The position numbers were made by a program, and so were the translations under genes. A stretch of DNA of 64,000 nucleotides from Pestalotiopsis fici W106-1. Taxonomy: Eukaryota > Ascomycota > Sordariomycetes > Amphisphaeriales > Sporocadaceae. The notes below the pieces were generated by a model, which was not told where the DNA came from, ran no database searches, and worked only from the letters and a program-made list of their open reading frames with translations. The stretch is from assembly GCF_000516985.1 (NCBI RefSeq), contig NW_006917093.1, positions 2,914,001 to 2,978,000 on the forward strand, read 5' to 3'. Below are positions 30,498-43,667 of this stretch, one piece after another. Each line of letters begins with the position of its first letter. Position 1 is the stretch's first letter.

Positions 30498-33400
30498 AGA
30501 ACCCACTTAGAAGGGTATAGAGTGTACCTTGGTTGGTACATTAGAGATCCTAGAGGAAGAAGAAAAGCGACTAATGAGGAGAAGGAAGTGGCTATGGAAG
30601 TGGCCTGCTGTAGGTCAGCCGATACCCCCAGATGGATTAATGTTCTGAAGCGTTCTCTCTAAAGGACAGTGTCCTTTCTTTTGTTATTACGGCATGCTTA
30701 AAATATCGTTTAGGCATGAGCCTATTTGGCATGAACTGTGTTTTTTGATATCCACTCCGTTCTCATGGTTTAGATAGCATTAATAGGTGATATTCTTCGA
30801 GTCAATATTTTAAACTATATTAAAAAGAGTTCTTGGTTGATCCAGAGCTGCTGAACCGTGAAGTTCTGCTATCTGTTGATCCCTTACCTTATGTAGCAGC
30901 TATATGTGCATGGGATGACATACCTCATGTGAGAAGTATTCTCCGTCTACATTACAGAAGTTTATGCTAGTCAATCACAGTTGCGAATTCCTGCTATAAA
31001 ATTGGACGTGCGAATGGCATCCATAAAAAAGGGGATATTTGGAATCCCCCAAGGTAGTCTTGTCGATATTGTCTCGAGTTGCAAGCCATAGTTCTAACAA
31101 AGTTTGTATTGGTATACTCAAAGCATGGGAAGCAAATGATTTGCCTGGCTAGACAAGACCTAACAGAACATGGGGCCAGAATCGTATGAAGTCGCGATGG
31201 CAGCGGCGAGCCGCGTCCATCGGAGAAGTGTGTGATAGTGTTTATGTGTGTCTATAAATGTCTCTAGGTCATAGCCATGCTCGGTTCGGACTCATCAAGC
31301 CTGTTGCCAAGCCATATATAAGAAATATGTCATCTTAATTAAAATCTGGAAGAAAAAGAAAGCAAGAAAGAGGGGAGGGGGGGTTGACGAAGGATACAAA
31401 AACTGACTTTAAAGCATATAATAAGGACATACAATAACGAGATCGGCCAACGGAAAGACAATCCCAAAATCGCAAAGCGATTTTTAATTATTTATCTCGC
31501 CGTAATCATCCTAAGGTTATGAAGCTTTGTTTTAGACGGGGAGGCACCAGCTGTATCGAATATTAGGTGATATCACTAGAGACTTGTCTCTTGTTTCCGT
31601 GACCACTTGTTACTAATACTACTACTAAGCGTTTCATCTGCCGGCTACTATCACAGTGACTAGGTAGTCATGTAGATGTGGGACACAATGCTGTTACGCC
31701 TGATACAGGATGCTCCCAAGACGGTATCCGTTATACAAAACATCTGGCATACCGCCAGGACAGGATGGTGATTGAAAGGGAACGGCACACATCTGTTCGA
31801 GATGAACGATATAGACAAGAGTTCCTGACTCGAGAACTCTGAATCAACTTGGAATCTCATGGAGACGTTTTTTTTTTTTTTTCCCAAAGTAGTGGACAGT
31901 GGAGAACAACTAAAGAAACCGCTGCATGGCAGTATCCGCCCACATAACGCGATCGCGAGTTTGGATGATTGGCAGAATAGGCAGGCGCCTAGATCATCAG
32001 GTGATATGATGTACACTCGCAATATTGGACTCACAAGGTTGGATTCCTGGCTTGGCGCATTTGTCAATTCCGACAACACGACAGGCTCAAGTCCCTGCTT
32101 GCTAAGAGGTAAGTCTGTGGTGGTGGGTGTGACCATCGCTTGACGGCATGCATATGAATCACAAACCCCTACACTCCGCGGATCGCGGAAACCAATCAAG
32201 TCTCTCATCGAGGGTGCATAATGTCGGCATAGGGGCGTTCAAAAGATGATCTGGTCCACTTGCTGCAGAAAAAACCTGCCTCATCCAAGAGACTGCCGAT
32301 TCAAATCTGCAGTAATCTTTCAACGGTTTACCAATCGCTCTTATTCTCCTCTTTTAGCTCATTCGGATTTCGGATGATCTGAACTGCTGTTAATTCCTGA
32401 AAGATACAAGAACAAGGTCAAGGCTCGGCAGGTTTGTGGCACAGCTCACTCGTGAGGGGGATCCGGTGGGTAAGAGCCACGGGCCGTTACGGGTAGTTGA
32501 GCCCACGCCGAAGCACTCTTGCAGCACGGATGCAACTCGGCAACGAATCAGCATCTGGTGTAACAATCACGGACCCTAAAATCCTTCGGGGTCCATCTTG
32601 TGTCAGCCGACATTGATCGCCTGCTTTTCCGTAGGTTTCTGCGGAGGCTGGCTGGAGTTGAATGCGTTATCCTCGCAATATAGCCCTGCGCCGTATGCTG
32701 GATCAATGAGTAGGAGGGATCCAAACAAGAGTCGACATGAAGACCTTGTTGTATTCCTATGCCACTATGGATCATCAGGGGGCTCTTTCGGCTTGGGTTT
32801 GTGCCTTAGTCCAGGACTTGAAATGTTTACCAGGGAGGCATCTTGAGCTTAGACAGATAGCCGACAAGGGTTATCAGATATGTTTCTTGAGCTTGTCAGC
32901 ACGGTTTATTCCTTGTGAGCAACGATTTTAGGATCCATGTCGAAGTTGCGTTTCTGCCAAGCTAGAACAAGAGTTTGGCAAGGGCATATACATCCGTGGC
33001 TGTTGGCTCGGGCCGCTGACTGCGCATAGAACTATCGACGGACGCTTTCCAAATCCGGTCGCAATGAAATTGAGGCTTCCTAGAGTTTACGTGTCGGAGA
33101 CTGGCTGGCCTTGTGTAATGATGAAGCTTGAGCAGCAGGATATCGATGATCTTGGCTGATGCTATACCATACGCAATACAAGGTACAAATTTTGTCGGAG
33201 AGACAGAGGTCCTGGCCGAGGTCAAGCCTCTGAGGGAAACTCACATTTGATGCCGCAGTGCCCGCCCAAAGATGATGATTGTGAAATAATAAGCGATCCA
33301 GAACGTGTGATCATGTGTGATGGCAACGCGGAAGCGGGGTGGATCTTTACGCAAGCATTAGACAACTTGATCAAAGCTTGACGATATCTGACTGGCTGTG

Positions 33401-35256
33401 TAAGTGAACGTCTTGCTGCGCCTAATCAGCACTCTCCACCCGGAGACTTATTCTATAGACTGAGTACAAGCAAAGCAGGGCCACCTGACTGTTATCGTGC
33501 AGTCAAATATTATACGACGCTGCGGTTCTTTGTGGCGGACATCACCCTGCAATTTGGCCATCATGCAGCTAATCGTGCATCATGTCGTCCATTGTTGCGC
33601 TGAAGAAAAGAACCCTGCCTAGATAGTTTGCAGGGGGGTGGAGGAGACACAAATAGTAGGTTGTTCCGAGGCGTGGTTCCTTTCCGTCTTTGGCTGTGGG
33701 GGGGTGCGGGCACTCTTGGGAATACACGGGGTAAAAACGAGTGTCCAGAGTACCAAATGTTACCGCAGCTGCCAGCACTATTCATGACGATGGCATAAAT
33801 ATACTGGTCCCGCTGAAGAATGCGATGATCGCGGGGTATAGACGTGTGTTCTTGGCGTCTTGAAGAATCCCGATTAGTTTTATAATCCTTGGCATTTTTA
33901 TTGTCGTCTTTCCCATGGCAGCGGTGAGTCTTCGTCTCGATTCAAAGTTGGTCCATCGCGAGGGTGCGCACACAAGGATAGAGAAAGAGTTTTGGCAGTG
34001 CCACAGCAAAATCGATTCTCGACCCAGAGGTGTGTATATCTATACACTGACTAGGTGGTATACGTAGTATCTCAGCTCTTCTGAGCGGAGGCTGTGTGGA
34101 GCCCATGTCGGGAGTGGAAATAGATCATATCCCGGTTTCGGCATGCCGAGCAGCAATGGGAAGCAATCCCATTCCTGCGAATGTGAGCCAATCATGTTTG
34201 AAATCGAACCCTTGCACCGAGGCCCTGGCGATGAGGAGTGCCTGCATGCAGCAACAGCAGCAAAATGCAACCCAGGCTCATCGCGGACAGCTGGCCAATC
34301 CAGAAGCCCTGAGTCGAAATTATTCAAGGTCGGTGTGCCATTGCTGATCCTGCGTCCTTTGAATTTGCTGCTGTTGTCTCCAAATCATCGCTTTGGTGGC
34401 ACAGAGGCTTGAGCTATCTCTCTTTTGTCGGTGAGTAATGTACCAATCTGACACTGCTGCACGGGGGGGAAAAGCAACTCGCTCGGCAAAATCCAAAATG
34501 TTGAAGTTTGTCTTTGCTGTATCGTGAAAAAGGTCTTGTTCCGTACACAAGCTGCGTATATACTGGTGTTTGCGGCTATCAATACCCTTTACTATTAGTC
34601 ACCCTATCAGGTGACACAATTAGCAACAGCCCAGAGATGTCAGAGCAATCGATCCGATAAGCGGTGGTCGGAGTCAAATAGCCTGGATAGATGGTACCTG
34701 GTGGATCGGCTTCAAGCCAGGGTCTCGTAGCCAAGGCGGGACTTGAGAGGGTATCATTGCGACTACCCTGCTGCCGAGGAGGAATGAAAATCAAGATATG
34801 CGTCCAGAAGGGAGACTGAGTTGAATTCTTTGGTTTCCTGGTCCAACTTTCGGTGAATGTTGACGACGTTTTGGGAATAATTTGTGCCGGCATCGCTATA
34901 CATAGGTACATTTAGAGTTGGCACTACCTAGCCCCTCCTGGTCATTACTGGTAAGATACTATAAGTACATTAAGGTCCTACCTACCATCTATCAATTTGT
35001 CAGAAAAGAATAGAGGTAAGCTGGAGCTTCAAGGGAATAGGTACCAATATTGACAATTTGCTTTTTCTCAGACTCTTCACTCTTCTCATTCCCGAGTTAT
35101 TGATCAGGTCCTCCTGCATTTCTGGCGGGCTTCAAGACGCTTTGAAACAAGGCCTTTAGTCAACACGGGCATCGTTGTACTTTGAGGCCAGTGTCGAGCA
35201 CAACTCTTTTCTTCTTCTTCTTTTTTCATTCCCCTTCCTTCCTCAAAACACTCACA
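30498..35256. other. 4.8-kb intergenic region without supported genes
   Basis: The erdS 3' UTR is at the left and the aminotransferase promoter at the right. ORFs are all short with no domain signature on either strand; a minus-strand frame at 32962-33225 is the least unlikely but unrecognised. A TTTT run lies at 31870-31882. No tRNA or element ends were found. Confidence 0.45.
35204..35243 (+). promoter_or_regulatory. CT-rich tract before the class III aminotransferase
   Basis: A nearly pure pyrimidine run (CTCTTTTCTTCTTC... then CCCCTTCCTTCCTC) ends 13 bp before the ATG, as in the 5' leader of many fungal genes. Confidence 0.4.
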
Positions 35257-36787
35257 ATGGATCCCGAGGTATCTGCTGTGCTGCACCGTAGTTTGCAGCA
35301 CAAGTTTCTTCAACTTTCGCGCGGCGAAAAGAGCAAGCTCTTTTTCGAGGATGGGAGCATTGTAATCGACGCCTCTGGCGGCGCAGCTGTTGCTTGCATT
35401 GGACACGGAAACGACAAGGTGAAGAAGGCCATTGCTGCCCAGCTTGACAAGATCGCGTACTGCTCAACAGCTTTCTACACGAGCAGTGTATGCGAAGAGC
35501 TCTGCCAGGAACTCGTCCAATCTACTCATGGATTCATGACTCGAGCCCTGATCGTCTCATCCGGTGAATACGCCGTCCTTCCATCATGGCTTGCCACGTA
35601 CTGACAGTAATCAAGGCTCTGAAGCAATGGAGGCCGCAATGAAATTGGCACGGCAGTACTTCCTTGAGAAGTCGACACCGGAGCCCCAGAGAGTCAACTT
35701 CATTGCCCGCCAACAGTCGTATCACGGCACTACACTTGGCAGTCTCTCCATGGGCGGCCATGTTTACAGAAGAGCCAAATTCGAGCCAATGTTGTTGAAC
35801 AACATCTCTAGAGTCTCGCCCTGCTTCCCGTATCATAACCGAAACTCTCAAGAGAGTGATGAGGCCTACGTCTCCAGACTGGCCGCTGAGCTTGATGCAG
35901 AGTTCCAGAGACTCGGGCCAGAGACAGTCTGCGCATTTGTTGCTGAGCCCGTTGTTGGCGCAGTAAGTCTGCTTCTGCTTGTAACAAATCAAAACCAGCT
36001 TACAAAAGCTTTAGGCACTTGGTTGCGTGACGTCGGTACCAGGATATTTCAAGGCCATGAAGCAAGTCTGTACCAAGTACGGCGCCCTATTGGTCCTGGA
36101 CGAGGTCATGTGTGGTATGGGCCGTACAGGCACTCTGCATGCCTGGGAGCAAGAAGATGTTGTTCCAGATATCCAAACCTTGGGAAAATGCCTGGGTGGG
36201 GGTTATCAACCCATCGCAGCGATGCTGGTTCATCGCAATGTAGTTGAAGTCATGTCGAATGGAACTGGGTAAGTAAAACCTTTGCTCCTTCTACATGCTT
36301 TCGAGAGTTAACCGCAAGTTCTTAAAGGGCGTTTGTACACGGTCACACATATCAAGGCCATCCGATTGCTTGTGCCGCTGCTCTGGAGGTGCAAAAGATT
36401 GTCAAGGAGGAGAGACTCATTGAGAATGTCCGAAAGCTGGAACCAATCCTTTCTGAGGGGTTGATTAAGAGCGTGTCTCATCACCCAAACGTTGGCAACA
36501 TTCGAGGACGAGGCTTCTTCTGGGGCATTGAGTTTGTGGCGGACAAGGAGACTGGAAAGCCGTTTCCCGTCAGCGCAGGTGTTGCCATGGGTCTCGCGGA
36601 GCTTGGCCTAAGCAAAGAATATGGAATTGCTGTTTATCCCGGGTCTGGAACCGTTGATGGTGTGAATGGTGACCACGTCATCATTTCGCCGGCCTACAAT
36701 ACGACCGCAGAGGAGATTGAGGAGATTGTTGAAATCTTTCAACGGCTCGTGTCTGACTACTTCAAGGCGAAAGAATCGACGCTGTGA
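35257..36787 (+). CDS. class III PLP-dependent aminotransferase (omega/GABA-type)
   Basis: Four exons, 35257-35563, 35616-35962, 36015-36268 and 36328-36787; 455 residues in frame. Signatures: SSG|SEAMEAAMKLAR (across intron 1), ARQQSYHGTTLGSLSMGGH, AFVAEPVVGAALGCVTSVP (across intron 2), LLVLDEVMCGMGRTG (Asp247 contacts the PLP ring nitrogen), TLGKCLGGGYQP (Lys276 as the PLP lysine) and AFVHGHTYQGHP (across intron 3). This is the class III (GabT/acetylornithine/omega-aminotransferase) family. The amino donor cannot be named from sequence. No mitochondrial presequence is obvious, as the protein starts MDPEVSAVLHR. The gene is isolated, with long non-coding flanks on both sides. Confidence 0.92.
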
Positions 36788-37276
36788 GAATCACGTGGAG
36801 GACGACAGCACTCAAGTACCTACCTGCCGTATGTACCTGCCCCTTGTTTGACATTGGACGGCGCGCCGAGCCACTGCCTACCATAGTATACCTTATGTTC
36901 TTCGGTACCTCTTTCATGTGCATTCTAGGCAGGCATACACGTTGCGCTCTCGCGCAGAACTTTTATGAATAACGAATATTTCATGATACATTGGCAATCC
37001 GTGGCATCTTGCCTCTAATGATAATCCAGCATGTGACGACCTTGACCTTTTACAAGCGTGCCGCTTAATCTGTATTAGAGGAGTGCTTTCCCATCATGTC
37101 ATGAAGAGGAGTACGTATTGCCCGTCAGCAAGGCCCCATCATCATGAGAAACGGACTAACAGACTGCATTAACCGCCAGTGTTGTATTCTCAATGGATTC
37201 TGTTATTGGAGTCGACTTCAGAGTATATAAGCAAGGTGTGCGGCATATGCAGTGCTAATGCAATGCATCCTCTTTG

Positions 37277-37311
37277 CCTCCGCGCGGAAAAGGACAGGTT
37301 AAGCGCGGAGG
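37277..37311. repeat. 9-bp perfect inverted repeat (CCTCCGCGC / GCGCGGAGG)
   Basis: Arms 37277-37285 and 37303-37311 with a 17-nt loop. The GC-rich stem could be a hairpin or a dyad binding site. Confidence 0.6.
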
Positions 37312-37574
37312 AACAAGATCTGAGCCTGAGATCCAGGTGGAAGATCATGTAGTCCCCTGCCTGAGATCCCTTGGCTGATAACGGGGGTTACCATCGTGTC
37401 GGGTCCGTCGTCGTAACCAATCGTGGGTGTGGAGTTGATGTTGAATGGAGAGGGAGTGTGCGGAGCAAAAATATCACAGTCTCGTACTTTGATTGTGGTC
37501 ATGAGTGTGCGTGAAAGGCAACATGATCTAATTCCCCGGTTTAGGCACTTGAGATGTGCCGATTCTGTCCTCAT

Positions 37575-37641
37575 ATAGGCGAGTCAAAGCTTATGATTTT
37601 ATAAAACTCAAAACCTCAGGCGTTTAGAGAGACTCGCCTAT
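37575..37641. repeat. 11-bp perfect inverted repeat (ATAGGCGAGTC / GACTCGCCTAT)
   Basis: Arms 37575-37585 and 37631-37641 with a 45-nt AT-rich interior. It could be a tiny element relic or a paired regulatory site. Confidence 0.6.
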
Positions 37642-38144
37642 GACGTAGTGTGAATGCTAACAGCAGTCCTCGCTGCTCGGCTCCCCTATACTTTTCAACG
37701 GTTCCCTAGTAGGTAAGTGCAGGTAATTACGTTAATGGAGTTGGGACGAAGAGAGACCTGTGATAGGCGCCCGGTGTTCTCTAGGCTCCATTTCTAGGCA
37801 TTTAAGGGTTCGGCACGGCGCCTAAAGGGCTGGAAAGGTCAGTGCTTGTACCTACCCGAGTTAGCCCCTCAAGCTTGCAAACACTTAGCCAGTGAGGTCA
37901 TGTACCGCTACGACTTCTGTGCTACCAAATTTCATAGTTTGCAACCAGGGCAGGTACATTACTGACGCTATTTACCCCCAGCACATAGTAGGCCAGATCC
38001 CTGGAGTGCCACCCCCTCAAGAAACGAAACAACACGTTCAGGCCATTCCGTCTACATTTTGGCGGGTTGGCAGTAATCACGTACGGTTCGACCGACTTCA
38101 CACCAACGATTACATTGCTCGTCCGTCGCCGACCGACCGCAGTC

Positions 38145-40105
38145 ATGGCCGTCGGTCTGACGAACAGCCGCCACGCGGCAGACGAAGAAGCCCGCGCCGA
38201 GGTGGATGTACTCAATTCGCGACTGGAGAAGACAGCCCAATTGACCAAGAAGATACAAGCATGCATCGGCAGGCTGGAGACGACGGGGAAGAGCGTGCGC
38301 GACGTGTCTGCGCCCCTCAACGGCGAGACCAAGAGACTTCAGATCCTCGGCAACAGTCAGTCCAAGATCCAGATCATCTTGCTGCCCCCCTGTGTTGCAA
38401 TAGCTAACGCGCGACTCTGCTCGTCGCAGATATCGATTCAGTCATTGCGGCCATTGAGCGCCTTCGCCAGCCGGCCGACTCCAAGAACGATGAGGAACAG
38501 ATCATTCGCCAAGGCCCTGACAAGGCCGGACTGTCCAACTATCTCAACTCCATCTCGAGACTGAGCAAGGCGCTTAGTAATATGGAAGTGGCCAATCTAC
38601 GGGCCAACCAGCAGACCAGGACGGACCTACAGAAATTAATCCAGAGTGGCAACAGCTCCCTCGAAAGCCATTTCGAAAAAACCTTGAGGGCTGAGACTCC
38701 AATGTCAGTTGAGCCTCTCAATTTCACGACCAAGGGCAAGCCGTTTCCTGTCATATCGCAGGACACAATTACCCGGCTAAGCTTGATCAACTCCTACGTT
38801 GGCAGCAACGCTACGGCCGAAAATCCGCTTGTCAAAATATACGCCGATGTCCGCAACCCGTACCTCCAGAAGACGCTTGTGAACCTGGCATTTGCCAGCG
38901 TCAACACGGCCAAAAAGACGGTACCCGGTGCCCTTTACAAGGCAGGCACCAATGGCATCGGTGAATATACCAAGGCCCTCGAAGGCATGTGTGTCGCAGA
39001 ACATGAGAATATCTGCAGTATTTTCATGAGACAGGACTGGGGTAGCGTCCTGCAGGCCACAGTTCAAACGCCCATGGCAGAACTCGCGCGTACGATACGT
39101 GAGCTGAATAACCATATCAAAGCACACATCAGCACGGATTGTTTCTTAGCTTACGAGGTTGTCGAGATAATGTCCAGTTTAGCCTCGAGCTTGGAGGAGC
39201 GTACTGGAGAGCTCAAGGGTACGCTCGCAGCTGCATTAAAACCGGTCAGAGAGACGGCCAAGACATCACTAGCCGAACTACTCGAGGATACGAAACAGAA
39301 GGTGAACATGCTGCAAATGCTGCCATCTGATGGAGCTCCCATCCCGGTCGTTTCCGCCACCATGCAACGCTTGCAGACAATGGTCGAATTTCTGCGCCCC
39401 ATCTCCAATATAATGATATCTTTAGGTGATGGAGGCTGGAAGTCCACTGCAGCAGCAAGCCGTTCGACCGATGTCATACCAAGCCTTGCATCATTCGATG
39501 TCGGAGCCGACGGCAAGGAGATCTTTGCACACTACTGTACAGACACCATTGATGTCCTCATGACTTCGCTTGATACCAAGGCAAAAGTCTTGCTCAAGGG
39601 GAAGTCTGTTCAGGGTGTCTTCCTAGCCAACTCCGTCACAATTATCCAACGCATGATTATGGAATCTGGTCTGGCACCACTCCTGGATGGCAAGCTTGGT
39701 GTACTGGAAACGTGGCGTAAGAAGGTAAAGGTTATGTACAATGAAGCTTGTAAGGAGCTATCGTTGCAGCTCTTTGATGTTATTCACACCAATCGAGCAC
39801 AGCGACCTACCTCGGGCAACGCCGATTCTGTCTCCGTACTCAAGAGTCTGAGCAGCAAGGACAAGGAGAACATCAAGAACAAGTTCCTGAACTTCAATGC
39901 CGGGTTTGATGACTTGGTTCAGAAGCACAAGACCTACAGCATGGAGCGGGAGGTTCGCAACATGTTTGCCAAGGATATACAACAGGTGCTCGAGCCACTC
40001 TACAATCGTTTCTGGGATCGATACCACGAAGTCGACAAGGGAAAGGGCAAATACGTCAAATACGACAAGTCCAGCATCGCAGCAGTCTTCTTATCGCTCT
40101 ACTAG
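38145..40105 (+). CDS. exo70: exocyst complex component EXO70
   Basis: Two exons, 38145-38355 and 38430-40105 (74-bp intron: GTCAGT donor, CTAAC branch site, CAG acceptor); 628 residues. EXO70 tethers secretory vesicles to the plasma membrane by binding PI(4,5)P2 and Rho GTPases, so it acts at hyphal tips. The N-terminus has the usual coiled coil (DEEARAEVDVLNSRLEKT), then SNYLNSISRLSKAL. The helical-rod body includes ISQDTITRLSLINSYVG, NPYLQKTLVNLAF and FLANSVTIIQRMIMES. The C-terminal basic region (KGKGKYVKYDKSSIAAVFLSLY) is the membrane-binding end of the family. Length is as expected. Its 3' end opens onto the 15.5-kb gene-poor region. Confidence 0.95.
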
Positions 40106-41264
40106 TAGATTTGCTCGTCAGATCCGTTGCGCATCGCCAGATCTAGCTGAGCGCATGAACAGGATCAAGTTCTAAGAACTATAGACGGCATCTTTCATTT
40201 CTCGGCAGCATGAAAGATGTCTAGGCTGCAAAACAAGGGGGCTAAACATTCCTGCTTTCTTCAGCTCAAAACACTGCCCCGCTCAGCAGTGCCGAACTGA
40301 CTGGATATTCTGCTGCCCCAAGCGAGTTCGGCTACGAGATGGAGGGGGCCTTGGGGCTATCGCTACAGGTAGCTGAGCTTTGCCAATACAACACGCTCCG
40401 GCCAGCAAGTCCTTCACTTGTACCAGGGTATACTAAGTAATATAATCATAGCATTGGGGACATCGACACATAACTTTGACAGATACCCTTTTCGGGATGG
40501 CGAGGCGTTTTGGGGAAAGACTTTTTTCTTGTCACTTTTGGTGCAACGGTGCCATGAGAGAATGCTCGACTGCAGCAGCTAGCAGTGATATCCAATAATA
40601 CTATAAGATACTCTCAACTTGGTATTTCAATCCACATCAATGACGTGGCAATATGATATCTGATATATGGTTCCAAGTACAGATATTTTAACATAAATTA
40701 TTGTGCCATTTTATTCCTCTTTCTATTTTTTCGATCGTTTCATCAAATATTGATGTAAAATTTGTGCTAAGAACTGTCGATGCCTAAATGGCCATGTCCG
40801 TTCGAAGACTCATCAGCTTCCTGCTTTTAGGAAGGAGAGGGAGGCTATACTCTTTTGCAAAAGAGAGTACAGCAGATTGAACGTGTCCAAACCCTGCATA
40901 CATGATGTGAAATTAAAGACGATCAGGGGCAGTTGCTTTACCTCTCTTTTTGTTGTATCCCCAACAGGTTAAACTACAGGCTTACCGAGAAAAAAAAATC
41001 ATGTAGTATCTTTCCCCCAGTCCATGTGTTGTCCACAAAGGACTAGAGATGCATCAAAGCTCTTTGGGTATCGACGTCTCGGTCGACGTGCATGGCATGG
41101 CATAGCATGGCATTGGCGTGGCATGCCCATCGTAAGACAATACCACATATGCACTCACACCTCGTTCTTCTTCACCTTGGGGTAAGAAGAGGGGATGGAA
41201 GAAATTCCAAATCCCGAGATGCTTCTCTTTTTGTTTTTGTCCCACCTGGTGCCGTGTATTGCTT

Positions 41265-41311
41265 GTATGTATGTATGATGTATGTACATACATACATACA
41301 TACATACATAC
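41265..41311. repeat. palindromic microsatellite (TGTA)n / (TACA)n
   Basis: About 16 bp of TGTA repeats, a short switch, then TACA repeats, giving a self-complementary array that can form a hairpin. Confidence 0.8.
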
Positions 41312-43636
41312 CCTTACATGCCATGCTAATATGGATCTCATTAGAATGCAGTGTAGCCACAAGAGACCCCTCACCTCACCTTGGTCCACCGTGAGGTCTG
41401 AGCTCCCTTTCAGGTCACCTATCTACCCTATCCTCACCTGGGAGCTTGACTGGGGTGGTGGTGTGTGTTTGTTCCTTTCAGGTAGGGAAACAGGGAGGCC
41501 TGGCACGGTCTGCTGTAAAATGGTACAAAAAGGGGATGGGTCAGGGCAGGGGGGCCAGATGGTTTTGTGTACGCGGTCAATATCCCTTGAGTACAAGGTT
41601 ACACCTTTTCTTTCTTTGCCTTTGGGAGGCGCGTTACAGGTGGGCACTTTCTTCACCTTGGATGGTTTTGGTCAATGGTGCCGGCTGAGAGCGGCATACA
41701 CAGTCACATACACACATAGAGATATGTCTGTCTGCACAGGGCTGGCTTATGATGCATATGTACAGGATATGTACGACTGACTGTGCCTGGACAGGAGGCT
41801 TAACAACAAAATTGGTATTCCCCTTTCAGGCAAAGAGTCTCACTCTTTGGTTTCTCCTATTCTCGAGTGACGTTTGTCCTCCTTGTGTACATGTAATACT
41901 TTGTATCTTGACTCCCTGGAGGGTATTTCGTGGAGATTGATGGTCCACTTCTAGGGAAAGAGAAAGCGCCCGTCATCGCTTGGATGAACTGAGCCGGGCG
42001 TCTGAACCCCAGACGTAACCTCCATTGCCTCTCCAAATTATTGGGAGTAGTGACACCGCTATATGATCTATGCACCGGAAAGCACGGGGTTTGGGCCCAG
42101 AGGCGATCGCCCTCCCCCGGAGAGAGGCGAACTGCGGAAGGCCCGGGGTGCAACCCCATCTATTATTCCCTTTCGTTCGAAGAGCTCCCGAGTCTCAATG
42201 GAATAGCCATCGCAGGGACGGCTCAAGTACTATAGCAACGATTTCCTCTTTGTCGTTTCCGTATCTTTCCTCTGGCGAATCATGAGTCCATCATGTTTAG
42301 CCATATAGTAAAACTGAATGGTTTTGTTTGGCTGTAATGCCATTCAAGTTGTGGACATTATGATTTCTTTCGAGCGCACGCCTCCGTACGTAAACCCCGG
42401 GCCTTTCGGGGATGGCAGGGGCCGGTCGGTGGTTGGGAAATCCCAAGGTCGATCTGCACAGATCAGATATGTTCCCCTGCTGCCTACCCGACGGCACAGT
42501 CGTACGCTTGTCATGTCATCCATAAATGGGAAATGTCTTTCTTTGTGCTATTTCCCGTATATACCCATTCAAGAATTTGTAAGTATTCAAGTACTCTGAT
42601 GGACTGCTAGTGTATATCCAGTCATGATGTGACAACCACCTACATTCACCGCTCATCATCATGTCTGAGGAAAGGGAAATATCCAATCAGCTTTGAAGAT
42701 ACAGGCACAAGAACCACTCGAGAAGGTACTGTTCCTAACTGGGCCTTGCTCTCCAGGCCGAGCTGGGGTGGCCTCAAGATCACCGTTAGGGGTCGCTCAA
42801 GCGCCGGAGAAAAAAAAACAAAGAGAACACAGACAGAGCTGAGGATAATGTCGAGCAGAAAATGTAGGGAGGGCACAGACATTTGTCAATCATTTGCCCT
42901 GAACGAACCAACCCGCATCTCGCCCAGGTTCTCTTGACCTTGGCCCCCCATCGACCTCGACATGACAAGGTGCAAGTAAACCGGCCCATGTTATGTGACT
43001 TTCCCTAAGAATAAAAACCTGCAGCAAATAGCAGAGACACGAGACCAACAACAACATCAAGGCCGGCCCAGGTACCCCCATTCCCCCTTGGCCACCACTG
43101 CATGTAATGTACAGACAGGGCGTCAAGCATAGTGTATATCTAGCCGCTGCATATGCATCTGCAATGACTGCACAAGAGCCAAAACAGGGGTAAAGACGGT
43201 ATGGCCTCCAGGGGGGGTCCTCCAGCTGCCGAGGCGATTTCCGATCTTGTACTCTGTAGGGTTTCAATGGTATTGTACCTCGACTTTCAAAGGTCTCTCT
43301 CGTCGGCTGGACACGCAAGATCCTTCTTCATGAATAAGCGAGGAGTGCCCAGTGCGAGGTCGTCCACGAAGAGAAAGATTGGGCGAGGGAAAGGATTTCG
43401 GAATACGTTCCGTAAGGCAAGGTAAGCTGCCTCAGCAGCCGCAAGCTTCACCGAAGAAACTTCATGGTACGACATGGTAGCTCTTAATATATTTTCGCCC
43501 GGATTCTTTGGGGAGGCTGCCATGCGTGTCTCACTCGTGCATTATTCAGGGGGCCTCGGCGGGCGCGCCACGGCCACTTTTTTCGCTCGACTTGGGGCCA
43601 TCCTTATTGTGACCTAGACAGCTTGACCGTCGTCAG

Positions 43637-43663
<27 letters not shown>
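43637..43663. repeat. (AC)n microsatellite
   Basis: 27 bp of uninterrupted AC dinucleotides. Confidence 0.9.

Positions 43664-43667
<4 letters not shown>

Larger units (their letters stand above)
36788..38144. other. intergenic region upstream of exo70 with two inverted repeats
   Basis: 1.36 kb. Two perfect inverted repeats at 37277-37311 and 37575-37641 are described separately. No gene supported. Confidence 0.5.

Noticed and set aside
32962..33225. 87-codon minus-strand ORF in the 30.5-35.2 kb spacer
   Set aside because: Isolated, no domain recognised; possibly a relic of an old gene but not supportable.
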